Shown: positions 9,323-18,254 of the stretch, one piece after another | Layout of the letters: each line of letters starts with the position of its first letter | Position numbering within the stretch: position 1 is the first letter of the stretch | Assembly (NCBI RefSeq): GCF_900099695.1 | Contig: NZ_FNCY01000009.1 | Location: forward strand, 17,350-81,349 | Origin: Propionivibrio dicarboxylicus | GTDB taxonomy: Bacteria; Pseudomonadota; Gammaproteobacteria; Burkholderiales; Rhodocyclaceae | Direction of reading: 5' to 3' | DNA: 64,000 nt | Translations under genes and position numbers: made by a program | The notes under the pieces: model-generated | What the model saw: only the letters and a program-made list of their open reading frames with translations | The model's database searches: none | Told to the model about the DNA's origin: nothing

Positions 9323-10411
9323 TTAACGAATCTTCAGCGTTGAGAGGCCGACCAGCACCAGCATGATGGTGATGATCCAGAAACGGACGACGACCTGCGT
9401 TTCCTTCCAGCCGCCCAATTCGAAGTGGTGATGCAGTGGCGCCATGCGGAAGATCCGCTTGCCGCCGGTGAATTTGAAGTACAGCACCTGCGCCGCCACG
9501 GACAGGGTTTCGGCAACGAAGACGCCGCCCATGATGGCCAACACGATTTCCTGGCGGACGATCACGGCGACGGTACCGAGCGCACCGCCCAAGGCCAACG
9601 CGCCGACATCGCCCATGAACACTTCCGCCGGATAGGCGTTGAACCAGAGAAATCCGAGTCCGGCACCGACCATCGCGCCGAGGAACACGGTCAACTCGCC
9701 GGCGCCAGGAATGTAGGGCAGGATGAGGTAGCGGGCGAAGACGGCATTGCCGGCGACATAGGCAAAAATCGACAGCGCCCCGGCGACCAGCACCGTCGGC
9801 ATGATCGCCAGCCCATCGAGACCATCGGTCAGGTTGACGGCGTTGCTGGTACCGACAATGACGAGATAGCTCAGGACGATGAAGCCGATGACGCCGACCG
9901 GGTAGGAAACGGTCTTGAAGAAAGGAACGATCAGTTGCATCTGCGCCGGCACCGTCGCCGTCATACCGAGATACACGGCAACCGCCAGGCCGATCACCGA
10001 TTGCCAGAAATATTTCCAGCGGCTCGCCAGCCCTTTCGGATCGCGATAGACCACTTTTTTCCAGTCGTCATACCAGCCGACGGCGCCGAAGCCGATCGTC
10101 ACAATCAGCAGCACCCAGACGTAGCGGTTCGAGAGATCACCCCACAGCAGCGTCGTCATCCCGATCGCAATCAGGATCAACGCGCCGCCCATGGTCGGCG
10201 TTCCGGATTTCACGAGATGCGTCTGCGGGCCGTCGGTACGCACCGCCTGACCGATCTTCTTGGCCGTCAGCCAGCGAATCACCGCCGGACCGGCGGCGAA
10301 GGAAATCAGCAGCGCCGTCATTGCCGCAAGCACCGCGCGCAGCGTGATGTAGTTGAAGACGTTGAACGCGCGCACATCCTGCGCCAGCCATTGTGTCAGG
10401 ATCAGTATCAT
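9323..10411 (-). CDS. mraY: Phospho-N-acetylmuramoyl-pentapeptide transferase MraY
   Basis: Integral membrane enzyme that moves phospho-MurNAc-pentapeptide from UDP to undecaprenyl phosphate, making lipid I. The 362-residue protein has about ten membrane segments and the hallmark cytoplasmic loops: GTPTMGG, YDDWKKV with paired aspartates, [10 protein letters not shown], and the C-terminal APLHHHFE histidine motif. Length equals the enteric enzyme. It shares one base with murF upstream and is one base from murD downstream. Confidence 0.98.
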   Translation of the reverse strand: MILILTQWLAQDVRAFNVFNYITLRAVLAAMTALLISFAAGPAVIRWLTAKKIGQAVRTDGPQTHLVKSGTPTMGGALILIAIGMTTLLWGDLSNRYVWVLLIVTIGFGAVGWYDDWKKVVYRDPKGLASRWKYFWQSVIGLAVAVYLGMTATVPAQMQLIVPFFKTVSYPVGVIGFIVLSYLVIVGTSNAVNLTDGLDGLAIMPTVLVAGALSIFAYVAGNAVFARYLILPYIPGAGELTVFLGAMVGAGLGFLWFNAYPAEVFMGDVGALALGGALGTVAVIVRQEIVLAIMGGVFVAETLSVAAQVLYFKFTGGKRIFRMAPLHHHFELGGWKETQVVVRFWIITIMLVLVGLSTLKIR

Positions 10412-11799
10412 CAGTGGCTCTCCCCGGCCTTGGTTTCGCCGTCGGCAAGTACCGCATCGACCACGCGCTCCATGCGCATGAAACGGGAGCCCTTGATCAG
10501 CACCGTCGTCTCCGGCGTCATCTCGGACGACAGCCGGGCCGCCAGATCCTCGACGCTCTTGAAGTGCTCGCCGCCCTGCCCGAAGTTATAGGCCGCCACG
10601 GCACTCGACTCGCCGAGCGCAAACAATCGGTCAATGCCCTGGCTCTTGGCATACCCGCCGATTTCGTCATGAAACTGCCCGGTCATGTCGCCGATTTCGC
10701 CCATGTCGCCAAGCACCAGAATTTTCCGACCGATCGTCGCGGCAAGGACATCGATCCCCGCCCGCACCGAATCGGGATTCGCGTTGTACGTATCATCGAG
10801 CAGCGTCGCGCCATGAACGCCGACGCAGCGTTGCAAACGCCCCTTGACGCCGGCAAAGCGTTCCAAGCCCTCGCGCACCGCGGCCAGCGGCACACCGGCG
10901 GCCAAGCCTGTCGCCGCCGCTGCCAACGCGTTGCGCGCGTTATGCGCACCGGGTATTGCGAGACGGATGCGGATTTCCTCGCCTTGCGCGGAAATCGTCA
11001 CCAGCGTTTCAAGGCCATGCGTTTGGCAATGACCGCTCACCGGCGCCTGTCCATCGAGCGAGAAATCCATGACGCGATGGCCGGCGGCTTGCGATCGCCA
11101 CACCCCGGCCCAGCGGTCGTCGGCGTTGATGACAGCGACACCTTGCGCCGACAACGCGCCATAGACCGCGCCTTTTTCGGCCGCAATCGTCTCGACCGTG
11201 CCCATGCCGGCCAAGTGCGCGCGCTGGGCGTTGGTGACGATCGCCACGTCGGGCCGCACGATCGCGGCGAGACTGGCGATCTCGCCCGGATGGTTCATGC
11301 CCATCTCGATCACGGCGGCGCGATGATCGTCGCGCAAACGCAGCAGCGTCAGCGGCAGGCCGATGTCATTGTTCAGATTACCCGCCGTCGCCAGCACATG
11401 GTCGCCGTAAGCGGCGCACAGGATGGCGCCGATCATTTCCTTGGTCGTCGTCTTGCCGTTACTGCCAGTTACCGCGACCACCGGAATCGAGAAACGGGCG
11501 CGCCAGGCGGCGGCCAGTGCCGCCAGCGCCAGGCGGGTATCGGCCACGACGATCAGCGGCAGACCGAGCGACACGAGTTCGTCACGTCCGGCGCGATCGA
11601 CAACGGCCGCGGCGCAACCGGCATCGCGCACGGCGGCGACAAATTGGTGCCCGTCAAAACGATCGCCGCGCAGCGCGACGAACAACTCGCCAGCGCGAAT
11701 CGTGCGGCTGTCGGTCGACACCCCCTCGATCATGGCATCGGCGCCGATCAACTCGCCCGCCATGGCCTGCGCCGCCTGATGCAAGCTCATCATGCTCAT
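10411..11799 (-). CDS. murF: UDP-N-acetylmuramoyl-tripeptide--D-alanyl-D-alanine ligase MurF
   Basis: Cytoplasmic Mur ligase that adds D-Ala-D-Ala to the UDP-MurNAc tripeptide. The 462-residue protein has the MurE/MurF-type N-terminal domain ([16 protein letters not shown], about 28-43), the ATP loop [10 protein letters not shown] (111-120), the [10 protein letters not shown] motif, and the C-terminal [10 protein letters not shown] loop. The start overlaps murE by four bases. Together with ddl it completes the pentapeptide precursor within one operon. Confidence 0.98.
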   Translation of the reverse strand: MSMMSLHQAAQAMAGELIGADAMIEGVSTDSRTIRAGELFVALRGDRFDGHQFVAAVRDAGCAAAVVDRAGRDELVSLGLPLIVVADTRLALAALAAAWRARFSIPVVAVTGSNGKTTTKEMIGAILCAAYGDHVLATAGNLNNDIGLPLTLLRLRDDHRAAVIEMGMNHPGEIASLAAIVRPDVAIVTNAQRAHLAGMGTVETIAAEKGAVYGALSAQGVAVINADDRWAGVWRSQAAGHRVMDFSLDGQAPVSGHCQTHGLETLVTISAQGEEIRIRLAIPGAHNARNALAAAATGLAAGVPLAAVREGLERFAGVKGRLQRCVGVHGATLLDDTYNANPDSVRAGIDVLAATIGRKILVLGDMGEIGDMTGQFHDEIGGYAKSQGIDRLFALGESSAVAAYNFGQGGEHFKSVEDLAARLSSEMTPETTVLIKGSRFMRMERVVDAVLADGETKAGESH

Positions 11800-13289
11800 G
11801 CGCGATTCTCCTTGCGCGTCACCAAGGCGGCTCGCGCTTCGTCTACATCGGAAAACGGCCGGCGCACGCCAGCGATTTCCTGATAGGGTTCATGTCCTTT
11901 GCCGGCGAGCAGGATCACCTCGCCCGGTTGCGCCGCCAGCACGGTGCGCCGGATCGCTTCACCGCGATCAACGATGACCTCGGCCATCGGCGCGCCGACG
12001 CGGATTTCCTCGAGAATCGCTTCCGGTTTCTCGCTGCGCGGATTGTCGCTGGTCAGCACGACACGGTCGGCCAACCGCACGGCGATCTCGCCCATCAGCG
12101 GCCGCTTGCCGCGATCGCGATCGCCACCGCAACCGAATATCACGGTCAGACGCGCGCCGCGGGTGTCCGCCAGGCCGCGCAAGGCATTCAGCGCGTTTTC
12201 GAGCGCGTCCGGCGTGTGTGCGTAATCGACGGCGATCAGCGGCTCGTTGTCACCACCGACTTTCTCCAGCCGTCCCGGCGGCGGCGTCAGCCCGGCCAAG
12301 CGCTCCGCCACGGCGGAAGGCGTCAGACCGGCATCGATCAGCACGGCCGCCACCGCCAACAGATTGGAAATGTTGTAGCGCCCCAGCAATCCGGTGTCGA
12401 CCACCGCACGCCCGGCGGGTGTACACAGACGGAAGCGCATGCCGATCAGTGTCTCTTCGACCTGCTCGGCCCGAATCATGCCCGCCCCCTCTTCGCCCAC
12501 ACCGGACTGCGAATAGCACAAGACTTTCGCTGCCGTCGTGCGCTGCGCCAGTTCGCGACCGAAGGGATCGTCGACATTGATGACAGCCAACCGCAACTGC
12601 GGCCAGCGGAACAAACGTTCCTTCGCCGCCGCGTAATCCGCCATCGACCCGTGGTAATCGAGATGGTCGCGCGTCAGATTCGTGAACACGGCCGTATCGA
12701 CCCGAACGGCATCCAGCCGCCCTTCCTCGATGCCAATCGAACTGGCTTCGAGCGCGCACGCCTGGCCGGCATCATCGATAAAGCGCCGCAACCAGCGATT
12801 CAAGGTCGTCGCTTCCGGCGTCGTGAAGCCGGTTTCGACCAGTTGCCCGGAGAATCCCGCGCCCAGCGTACCGATCATCGCGCAACGACGTGGATGCACG
12901 CGCCCGAGCCACTGGCTGATCGTCGTCTTGCCGTTGGTGCCGGTAATGGCGATCAATGACAGCCGCTCGCTCGGCCGCCCGAACACCGCATGGGCCAAAG
13001 GACCGCACAACGAACGCAAATCGTCGGCGGCCAGTTGCGCAACGCGCCACGCAGGATTCCATTCGAATTCGCCGCCGGGTTGCCACACCACGCCGACGGC
13101 CCCGCGAGCGACGGCATCGGCGATATAGCGCCGACCGTCGGCGAGATCGCCCGGATAGGCAACGAAGAGGTCACCGGCCTCGATCTGCCGGCTGTCGTCG
13201 GCGACCCCGGTCGGCATTACGCCAATCGCGGCAAACCGCTGCAGAAGTTCGGCAGCGCGCTGGGCGGGGGTCTTCATTTCTTCACTCAC
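11796..13289 (-). CDS. murE: UDP-MurNAc-L-Ala-D-Glu--meso-diaminopimelate ligase MurE
   Basis: Cytoplasmic Mur ligase that adds the third stem residue. The 497-residue protein has the DSRQIEAGDLFVAYPG N-terminal motif (about 32-47), the ATP loop TGTNGKTT (116-123), and the motif SDNPR in the C-terminal domain. DNPR is the known signature for meso-diaminopimelate specificity, as expected for a Gram-negative wall. The start is a GTG that overlaps the ftsI stop as GTGA. Confidence 0.98.
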   Translation of the reverse strand: MSEEMKTPAQRAAELLQRFAAIGVMPTGVADDSRQIEAGDLFVAYPGDLADGRRYIADAVARGAVGVVWQPGGEFEWNPAWRVAQLAADDLRSLCGPLAHAVFGRPSERLSLIAITGTNGKTTISQWLGRVHPRRCAMIGTLGAGFSGQLVETGFTTPEATTLNRWLRRFIDDAGQACALEASSIGIEEGRLDAVRVDTAVFTNLTRDHLDYHGSMADYAAAKERLFRWPQLRLAVINVDDPFGRELAQRTTAAKVLCYSQSGVGEEGAGMIRAEQVEETLIGMRFRLCTPAGRAVVDTGLLGRYNISNLLAVAAVLIDAGLTPSAVAERLAGLTPPPGRLEKVGGDNEPLIAVDYAHTPDALENALNALRGLADTRGARLTVIFGCGGDRDRGKRPLMGEIAVRLADRVVLTSDNPRSEKPEAILEEIRVGAPMAEVIVDRGEAIRRTVLAAQPGEVILLAGKGHEPYQEIAGVRRPFSDVDEARAALVTRKENRA

Positions 13290-15031
13290 AATGCCTCCTT
13301 GCGCGCCGCATGGCTTTCCGCCATCCGTACCGGCGCATCGGGCGGCACGCCAAGCGTGCGCAGCGCGCCGCTCATGACCGTCGCAAAAATCGGCCCGGCC
13401 ACGTCGCCACCGTAGTGCGCCGCGCCACCGGGTTCATCGATCATCACCGCAACCACCAGACGCGGATCGGACGCCGGCGCAAAGCCAACGAAGGACGCCA
13501 CATATTTCTTCACGTACTGCCCGCCTTCGATCTTGTAGGCCGTGCCGGTCTTGCCGGCAACGCGATAGCCGGGGATCTGCGCCCGTGGCGCCGTCCCGCC
13601 CGGTTGCACCGCCAACTCGAGCATCGCCCGGACTTCGCGGGCGGTTTGCTGGCTGAATACAGGCGTCGCGCCGATCGGATCACCGTCGACGCGCGTCAGA
13701 CTCAAGGGAATGATGTCGCCTTCGCGCGCAAAAACCGTGTAGGCCCGCGCCAACTGGATCAGGGACACCGACAGGCCGTGCCCGTATGACATCGTCGCCT
13801 GCTCGATCGGCCGCCAGGATTTCCACGGACGCAGACGTCCGCCGACCTCGCCGGGGAAGCCGAGGTGCGGCGGCTGACCCAGCCCGACCGCATCGAACAT
13901 TTCCCACATCTGCTGCGGCTGCAAGGTCGCCGCGATCTTCGCCGTGCCGACGTTCGAGGATTTCTGGATGACCTGCGCCACCGTCAAGGCGCCGTGCGGA
14001 TGCGCATCCGAAATCGTCGCCGTGCCAATGGTCAGCTTGCCGGGCGCGCAGTTGATGACGGTGTCGAAACGCACCTTGCCGGCTTCGAGCGCCAGCGCGA
14101 TCGTGAAGGGCTTGAGCACCGAGCCCGGTTCATAGGTATCGGTCAGCGCCCGGTTGCGCAATTGCGCCCCGGTCAGGCGCTCGCGGTTATTCGGGTTGTA
14201 GGTCGGCCAATTGACGAGCGCCAGCACCTCTCCGCTCTTCGCGTCGAGCACGACGGCACCACCGGCCTTGGCCTTGTGATCCGACACCGCCTGCTTGAGA
14301 TGACTGTAGGCGAGATACTGGATCTTCGAATCCAGCGCGAGACGAATGTCCTTGCCGTCCTGCGGCGGACGGATCGAACCGACGTCTTCGACGATCTGCC
14401 CGCGCCGATCCTTGATCACGCTGCGGCTGCCGGGATGACCCAGCAACTGGGGCTGGAACGCCAGCTCGACGCCTTCCAGACCCTTGTCATCGACGCCGGT
14501 GAAGCCAACCACATGCGCCGTCATTTCGCCGGTCGGATAATAGCGACGATATTCCTTGTCCAGACCGACGCCGGGCAGCTTGAGCGCGGCGATGCGATCA
14601 CCGATCTCGGGCGGCAATTGGCGCTTGAGGAAAACGAAACTCTTGTCGCTGGCCAGGCGTCGCGCCAATTCCTTGGCATCCATCTCAAGCAATGCCGCCA
14701 ACTGTTGCGTCTGTTGCGGCGTCAGTCGCGCCTCGGCCGGCAAGGCCCAGACCGACTTCATCGGCGTCGAAATCGCCAACACGTCTCCGTTGCGGTCTGC
14801 AATGCGTCCGCGCGACGCCGAAATCTCGAGTTCCCGCTTATAGCGCGATTCGCCCTTTTCCTGCAGGAACTCGTTGTTCAACACCTGCAGATAGAACGAA
14901 CGACCTATCAGCAGCGCAAAGCCGCCGACAATCAACAGTCCCATCAGGCGCGAACGCCAGGCCGGCAGACGCAGCTTGAGCACCGGACTCTCGGCGAACT
15001 TGTGCGCGCGCGCGCCCTTGAAATTCATCAT
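13286..15031 (-). CDS. ftsI: Septal peptidoglycan transpeptidase FtsI (PBP3)
   Basis: Class B penicillin-binding protein that cross-links septal peptidoglycan in complex with FtsW. The 581-residue protein has one N-terminal membrane anchor (about 27-48), the dimerisation domain with RGRIADRNGDVLA (about 74-86), and the transpeptidase motifs SVLK (304-307, nucleophile serine), SSN (358-360) and KTG (494-496). Length is normal. The first of two tandem ATGs overlaps the ftsL stop (ATGA) and was chosen as the start. Confidence 0.98.
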   Translation of the reverse strand: MMNFKGARAHKFAESPVLKLRLPAWRSRLMGLLIVGGFALLIGRSFYLQVLNNEFLQEKGESRYKRELEISASRGRIADRNGDVLAISTPMKSVWALPAEARLTPQQTQQLAALLEMDAKELARRLASDKSFVFLKRQLPPEIGDRIAALKLPGVGLDKEYRRYYPTGEMTAHVVGFTGVDDKGLEGVELAFQPQLLGHPGSRSVIKDRRGQIVEDVGSIRPPQDGKDIRLALDSKIQYLAYSHLKQAVSDHKAKAGGAVVLDAKSGEVLALVNWPTYNPNNRERLTGAQLRNRALTDTYEPGSVLKPFTIALALEAGKVRFDTVINCAPGKLTIGTATISDAHPHGALTVAQVIQKSSNVGTAKIAATLQPQQMWEMFDAVGLGQPPHLGFPGEVGGRLRPWKSWRPIEQATMSYGHGLSVSLIQLARAYTVFAREGDIIPLSLTRVDGDPIGATPVFSQQTAREVRAMLELAVQPGGTAPRAQIPGYRVAGKTGTAYKIEGGQYVKKYVASFVGFAPASDPRLVVAVMIDEPGGAAHYGGDVAGPIFATVMSGALRTLGVPPDAPVRMAESHAARKEAL

Positions 15032-15303
15032 CGCGCGGCTCCTTCAGGCGCCACGTTGATGACCTTGCCGGTTTCCGGCACGCGCATTTTCAAGCGCTCA
15101 CGGGCAATCTTCTCGATCCGCGGCGAGGTCGCCCAGGTCGACAGTTCCAACTGCAATTGACCGAACTCGACCTCGAGCTGCCGCGACCGTTCCTGCTCGG
15201 CCTCAAGCCCCTGGAACAATTTGCGCGCCTTGTGTTGCGACGTCACTGCGCCGAGCGCGCAGAAAACGGCAATCAAGAGCAGCAGCATATTGACGCGGAT
15301 CAT
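15028..15303 (-). CDS. ftsL: Cell division protein FtsL
   Basis: Small bitopic divisome protein that forms a coiled-coil complex with FtsB and FtsQ and activates FtsWI. The 91-residue protein has a short N-terminus, one membrane segment at about 4-20, and a periplasmic helix rich in Glu, Gln and Leu heptads (about 30-65) with an RIEKIARERLKM tail. The position between rsmH and ftsI, with a 4-base overlap to ftsI, is diagnostic because sequence conservation is weak. Confidence 0.95.
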   Translation of the reverse strand: MIRVNMLLLLIAVFCALGAVTSQHKARKLFQGLEAEQERSRQLEVEFGQLQLELSTWATSPRIEKIARERLKMRVPETGKVINVAPEGAAR

Positions 15304-15304
15304 C

Positions 15305-16243
15305 TCAGGCCGCCTCCGCCAAACGCTCGGCGACGCGCATCACCGCACTACGAGCACGCGGATTGGCGGCAATCTCCTCTGCCGACGGCTTGACCACCTT
15401 GCCGACCAGCCGCAGGGGCGGCGACGGCAAGTCAACCGAACGCAAAGGCAAATGCTTCGGCAAGGTATCGGCGAGCGCGTGCGAGCGCATGAAGCGCTTG
15501 ACGATACGATCCTCGAGCGAGTGGAAGCTGATCACCACCAGCCTCCCCCCGGGGGCCAAAACATTCATCGCCTGTGGCAGGGCTAGAGCAAGCTGCTCGA
15601 GCTCTTGATTGACGTGAATCCGTAGAGCTTGAAAGGTGCGCGTCGCCGGATCCTGGCCGGGCTCACGGGTCCGCACGGCCTCGCGTACAAGCGCGGCGAG
15701 TTCGCCGGTGGTTGCAATAGGCCGCTCGCTCCGAGTAGCCACAATCTTCTTTGCAATCTGGAAAGCAAACCGTTCTTCGCCATAATTTCTAATGACCTCC
15801 GTAATATCCCTGATTCCGGCCTCTGCCAGGAACGAAGCCGCCGTTTCGCCCCGCGTGGTATCCATGCGCATGTCCAGCGGCGCATCAAAACGAAAACTGA
15901 ATCCCCGTGCGCCGTCGTCGATCTGCGGCGAAGAAACGCCGACATCGAGCAGCACACCATCCACCTTGTCGATCCCGAATTGCGCCAGCGCTTCGGCGAG
16001 ATCGCCGAACCAGCGGTGCGCGACGAGCAGCCGACGGTCGTCGATGGCGCGCGCCACCTCCACGGCCTGCGGATCTCGATCGAGCGCCAGCAAGCGCCCG
16101 GCTGGACCAAGACGCGCAAGAATCGCGCGACTGTGCCCGCCGCGACCGAAGGTCCCGTCGACGTAAGTGCCGGAGGGCTTGATTCCCAGCGATTCCACCG
16201 CTTCCTGCAATAAAACCGTCTGATGGAGCGAGCCAAGGCTCAC
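15305..16243 (-). CDS. rsmH: 16S rRNA (cytosine(1402)-N(4))-methyltransferase RsmH
   Basis: SAM-dependent methyltransferase that modifies N4 of C1402 of 16S rRNA; RsmI, encoded near 20 kb, adds the 2'-O-methyl to the same nucleotide. The 312-residue protein has [11 protein letters not shown] near the start, the SAM motif [12 protein letters not shown] (about 27-38), the [11 protein letters not shown] loop, and C-terminal [15 protein letters not shown]. The start is GTG, overlapping the mraZ stop as GTGA, so translation is probably coupled to the regulator MraZ. Confidence 0.98.
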   Translation of the reverse strand: MSLGSLHQTVLLQEAVESLGIKPSGTYVDGTFGRGGHSRAILARLGPAGRLLALDRDPQAVEVARAIDDRRLLVAHRWFGDLAEALAQFGIDKVDGVLLDVGVSSPQIDDGARGFSFRFDAPLDMRMDTTRGETAASFLAEAGIRDITEVIRNYGEERFAFQIAKKIVATRSERPIATTGELAALVREAVRTREPGQDPATRTFQALRIHVNQELEQLALALPQAMNVLAPGGRLVVISFHSLEDRIVKRFMRSHALADTLPKHLPLRSVDLPSPPLRLVGKVVKPSAEEIAANPRARSAVMRVAERLAEAA

Positions 16244-16686
16244 AGCGCCAGCCCCTCAAGGTCCGGCGGCAGCAGTTGGTCGCCCATGCCGGTAAATATC
16301 TCCAGTTGCTTCTGCCAGTTCGCATCCGACCAGATTTCGAAATGGCTGCCCTGACCGACGAGCCAGACCTGCTTCTCGAGCAAGGCGAACTGCCGCAACT
16401 CCGGAGCGACGAGCAAGCGACCGACCGAATCGACGCTCTCTTCGCGGGCATTACCGACCAGCAGGCGCTTGATCGCCGCCGACTGGGGATTGAGGCTCGA
16501 CGCCGCCAACACCTTGTCGCGAATCGGCAACCAGGCGGCTTCGGGATAGAGCAACAGACAACGATGCGGATGCGCGGTCAGCACCAACTGCCCAGCCGAC
16601 GCCGCGACGAGCGCTTCGCGGTGGCGCGCCGGTATGGCGAGCCGCCCTTTGGCATCGAGACTCAGCGCTGTCGCACCCTGAAACAT
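16240..16686 (-). CDS. mraZ: Transcriptional regulator MraZ
   Basis: SpoVT/AbrB-type DNA-binding protein that in other bacteria binds repeats in its own promoter and controls the dcw operon. From the ATG at 16686 the protein is 148 residues, begins [19 protein letters not shown] as MraZ proteins do, and has two copies of the DxxGR-containing AbrB half (DAKGRL, and DSVGRLLV further on). AAGGGAG lies 8 bases upstream. A longer in-frame start at 16749 would run through the operator repeats and adds 21 residues absent from the family, so it was rejected. Confidence 0.96.
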   Translation of the reverse strand: MFQGATALSLDAKGRLAIPARHREALVAASAGQLVLTAHPHRCLLLYPEAAWLPIRDKVLAASSLNPQSAAIKRLLVGNAREESVDSVGRLLVAPELRQFALLEKQVWLVGQGSHFEIWSDANWQKQLEIFTGMGDQLLPPDLEGLAL

Positions 16687-16728
16687 CCAAACCGCTCCCT
16701 TCGTTGACTCCGCGGGGAAACCAATTTC

Positions 16729-16753
16729 CCCACTTTTCACCACTTTCACCCAC
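16729..16753 (-). promoter_or_regulatory. MraZ box repeats (operator of the dcw cluster)
   Basis: On the minus strand three pentamers GTGGG, GTGGT and GTGGG are spaced exactly ten bases apart (16753-16749, 16743-16739, 16733-16729). A weaker TTGGT continues the register about ten bases later. This is the known MraZ-box architecture of direct GTGGG-type repeats one helical turn apart. The first box touches the proposed -10 hexamer, which fits autorepression. Confidence 0.85.
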
Positions 16754-16780
16754 TTTAAGGCAAAGATTACGCCAACGCAA
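16752..16780 (-). promoter_or_regulatory. Proposed sigma-70 promoter of the dcw cluster
   Basis: Minus strand: -35 TTGCGT (16780-16775), 17-base spacer, -10 TAAAGT (16757-16752). Transcription would start near 16745 and give a leader of about 60 bases before mraZ. The -10 overlaps the first MraZ box. Match to consensus is moderate; the correct spacing and the operator overlap are the main support. Confidence 0.6.
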
Positions 16781-16880
16781 GCGTTTTCTGGCCACTTTTC
16801 CCAATCCGTACAATGACTTAGCCGACAATGCGGAGAAAAATTTTAAAAATTTTTCCCTTAAAAAACAACACGGAAAAAAT

Positions 16881-16895
16881 ACAACTTAAAGTTGT
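16881..16895. promoter_or_regulatory. Perfect palindrome in an AT-rich divergent spacer
   Basis: ACAACTT-A-AAGTTGT is a perfect 15-base dyad between mraZ and the small zinc-ribbon gene. It sits in a markedly AT-rich patch (about 16830-16900, with A and T tracts) within GC-rich surroundings. It could be an operator for a dimeric regulator of either divergent gene. No known consensus was recognised. Confidence 0.4.
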
Positions 16896-17002
16896 TTATC
16901 ACGATCGGGATTGACTCCGCCGCAAAACCCTGCGCACGACCGCCGTTGTATTCCAGCTACAATCGCAGCAGCGTTTCGTTCTATGAATTTGGAATTGCAG
17001 CC

Positions 17003-17212
17003 ATGACATCCGACAACAGCCATCGGTCAGAAAACAAGGGCGCCGCCCTGCCGGTACTGCATCGCTATATTGGTTGCGAAGCCTGCGGCAAACGCATGCT
17101 TGTCGACATCGAGGCAGGCGCCCACGCACACTGCTGCCCGGTTTGTGGCGTCAGCTTCGTCACCGACTACACCGCGGCGGGACTCTCGGTCCGCTTTGAC
17201 GCACACCCGTAA
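17003..17212 (+). CDS. Small zinc-ribbon protein of unknown function
   Basis: A 69-residue protein with two cysteine pairs, GCEACGKR and HCCPVCGVSF, spaced about 20 residues apart as in a zinc ribbon. A polar N-terminus comes before it and an FDAHP tail ends it. I do not recognise a named family. The start at 17003 was chosen because upstream in-frame codons back to 16892 cover AT-rich intergenic DNA and code for low-quality sequence. The gene stands alone, divergent from the dcw operon and convergent with rnpB. Metal binding is inferred from the cysteines only. Confidence 0.6.
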   Translation: MTSDNSHRSENKGAALPVLHRYIGCEACGKRMLVDIEAGAHAHCCPVCGVSFVTDYTAAGLSVRFDAHP

Positions 17213-17304
17213 GCAAGCATTTCAACAGGGGTTGCGCCTCACGCCGATTGATGGCGCAAGGAGGCGGCCGGAAACCAGCCGATCAAGTCACTGACAGAAG
17301 AATT

Positions 17305-17677
17305 GGGAAGCCGGTCGATAAGCCGGGTTCTGTCGTGGGCAACCATTCCTCTAGGCGACCCGTTGCCGAGCCGCTCAAGCAGCCTACCCGGAAGCGACGC
17401 GAGCCACGCCGAATGCTTCCCTATTTGGCCTTGCTTCGGATGGGGTTTGCCGTGCCGTCCGTGTTACCACGTCCGCGGTGAGCTCTTACCTCGCCGTTTC
17501 ACCCTTGCCTGTGCCCGCAGTTGCCTGCATGAGCCATCGGCGGTCTGTTCTCTGTTGCACTTTCCGTCGCCTTTGCCTTGCGGCGTATAGCGCCCGGCCG
17601 TTAGCCGGCATCCTGCTCTATGAAGCCCGGACTTTCCTCCCCGTGCCGAAGCACGCAGCGGTTGCCTGACCGACTTC
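17305..17677 (-). ncRNA. rnpB: RNase P RNA (bacterial class A)
   Basis: Catalytic RNA of ribonuclease P, which matures tRNA 5' ends. On the minus strand the 5' end GAAGTCGGTCAGGC pairs with the 3' end GACCGGCTTC to close helix P1. Conserved regions are visible: GAGGAAAGTCCGGGC (about 17640-17625) near the 5' end, AAGGGTGAAACGGCG and GTAAGAGCTCACCG in the middle, and ACAGAACCCGGCTTA near the 3' end. Ends are set by pairing and are good to a few bases. Short plus-strand ORFs across this region are spurious. Confidence 0.96.
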
Positions 17678-17685
17678 CCGGGCGA

Positions 17686-17691
17686 ATTATA
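17686..17691 (-). promoter_or_regulatory. -10 element of rnpB
   Basis: A perfect minus-strand TATAAT (17691-17686) ends 8 bases before the inferred rnpB 5' nucleotide, the expected distance for a sigma-70 start. No good -35 was seen at 17 bases, because that stretch is occupied by the hairpin that follows the upstream lipoprotein gene. Confidence 0.65.
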
Positions 17692-17716
17692 CCGCCTCGA
17701 CACGCTGCCGAGGCGG
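17692..17716 (-). terminator. Hairpin after the lipoprotein gene, abutting the rnpB -10
   Basis: CCGCCTCG (17692-17699) and CGAGGCGG (17709-17716) form an 8-bp GC stem with a 9-base loop, four bases past the stop of the lipoprotein gene. Only a short TATAATTC stretch follows on the minus strand, so it is at best a weak intrinsic terminator. It separates the lipoprotein transcript from rnpB. Confidence 0.45.
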
Positions 17717-17720
17717 GATC

Positions 17721-18230
17721 TCAGTTCTTCGGCGTGCCGGGAGTGTCGCCGACGGCAGGTGCCACGGCCGGCGGGGCCTCGCTGGACGGGGCCACGGGGG
17801 GTGCGGGCGGCGCCGGCGGGGCCTTCGGCGCCGGCGTAAACACCAATGCACCACCGCGCATTTCGAACGCCCCGACCAGATCGCCCAAACCTTCGTCCGG
17901 CGCCTTGTCGAGCTTGGCGAAGCCTTGGCAGGTGCGCGTCTCGGTCACATACATCCGACCGCCCTGACGGATAATCCAGGCGTCATTGCCCGGCGAAAAC
18001 ACCTCGGTCTTCACCTCAAGGCCCGCATCGGGCATGGCGTGCTTGCGCATGCAATCGGGCATGCGTGCCGCCACCAGCGCATACTGCGCGGTCTTTTCCC
18101 ACGGAAAGCGGGTGATTCGGATCAGGCTGAGCGAATGCGCGCCCCCGGTGATCTCGAACGTCGCCCGCTGGTCCGAACAACCTGCCAACAGGGACAAGGC
18201 CAGCAGAGGAAACAGGCGAAAAACACGCAC
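17721..18230 (-). CDS. Putative lipoprotein with Pro/Ala-rich tail
   Basis: A 169-residue protein with a signal peptide and lipobox LLAGC (cysteine about 18), so probably lipidated and anchored in the envelope. The middle part (about 25-120) is a compact polar domain with several cysteines. The last 40 residues are low-complexity Pro/Ala (repeats of APPAPP type), perhaps a flexible spacer in the periplasm. I do not recognise the domain. It lies 24 bases downstream of pyrC on the same strand, and rnpB follows. Confidence 0.8.
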   Translation of the reverse strand: MRVFRLFPLLALSLLAGCSDQRATFEITGGAHSLSLIRITRFPWEKTAQYALVAARMPDCMRKHAMPDAGLEVKTEVFSPGNDAWIIRQGGRMYVTETRTCQGFAKLDKAPDEGLGDLVGAFEMRGGALVFTPAPKAPPAPPAPPVAPSSEAPPAVAPAVGDTPGTPKN

Positions 18231-18254
18231 GATAATTCTCCCAATAAGTTGCGC

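Noticed and set aside
16687-16749. 21-residue N-terminal extension of MraZ
   Set aside because: It runs over the MraZ boxes and proposed leader; family members start at MFQG, and a good ribosome site precedes the shorter ATG.
17248-17703. Several open frames on both strands
   Set aside because: They lie across RNase P RNA, whose conserved regions and P1 pairing explain the sequence.
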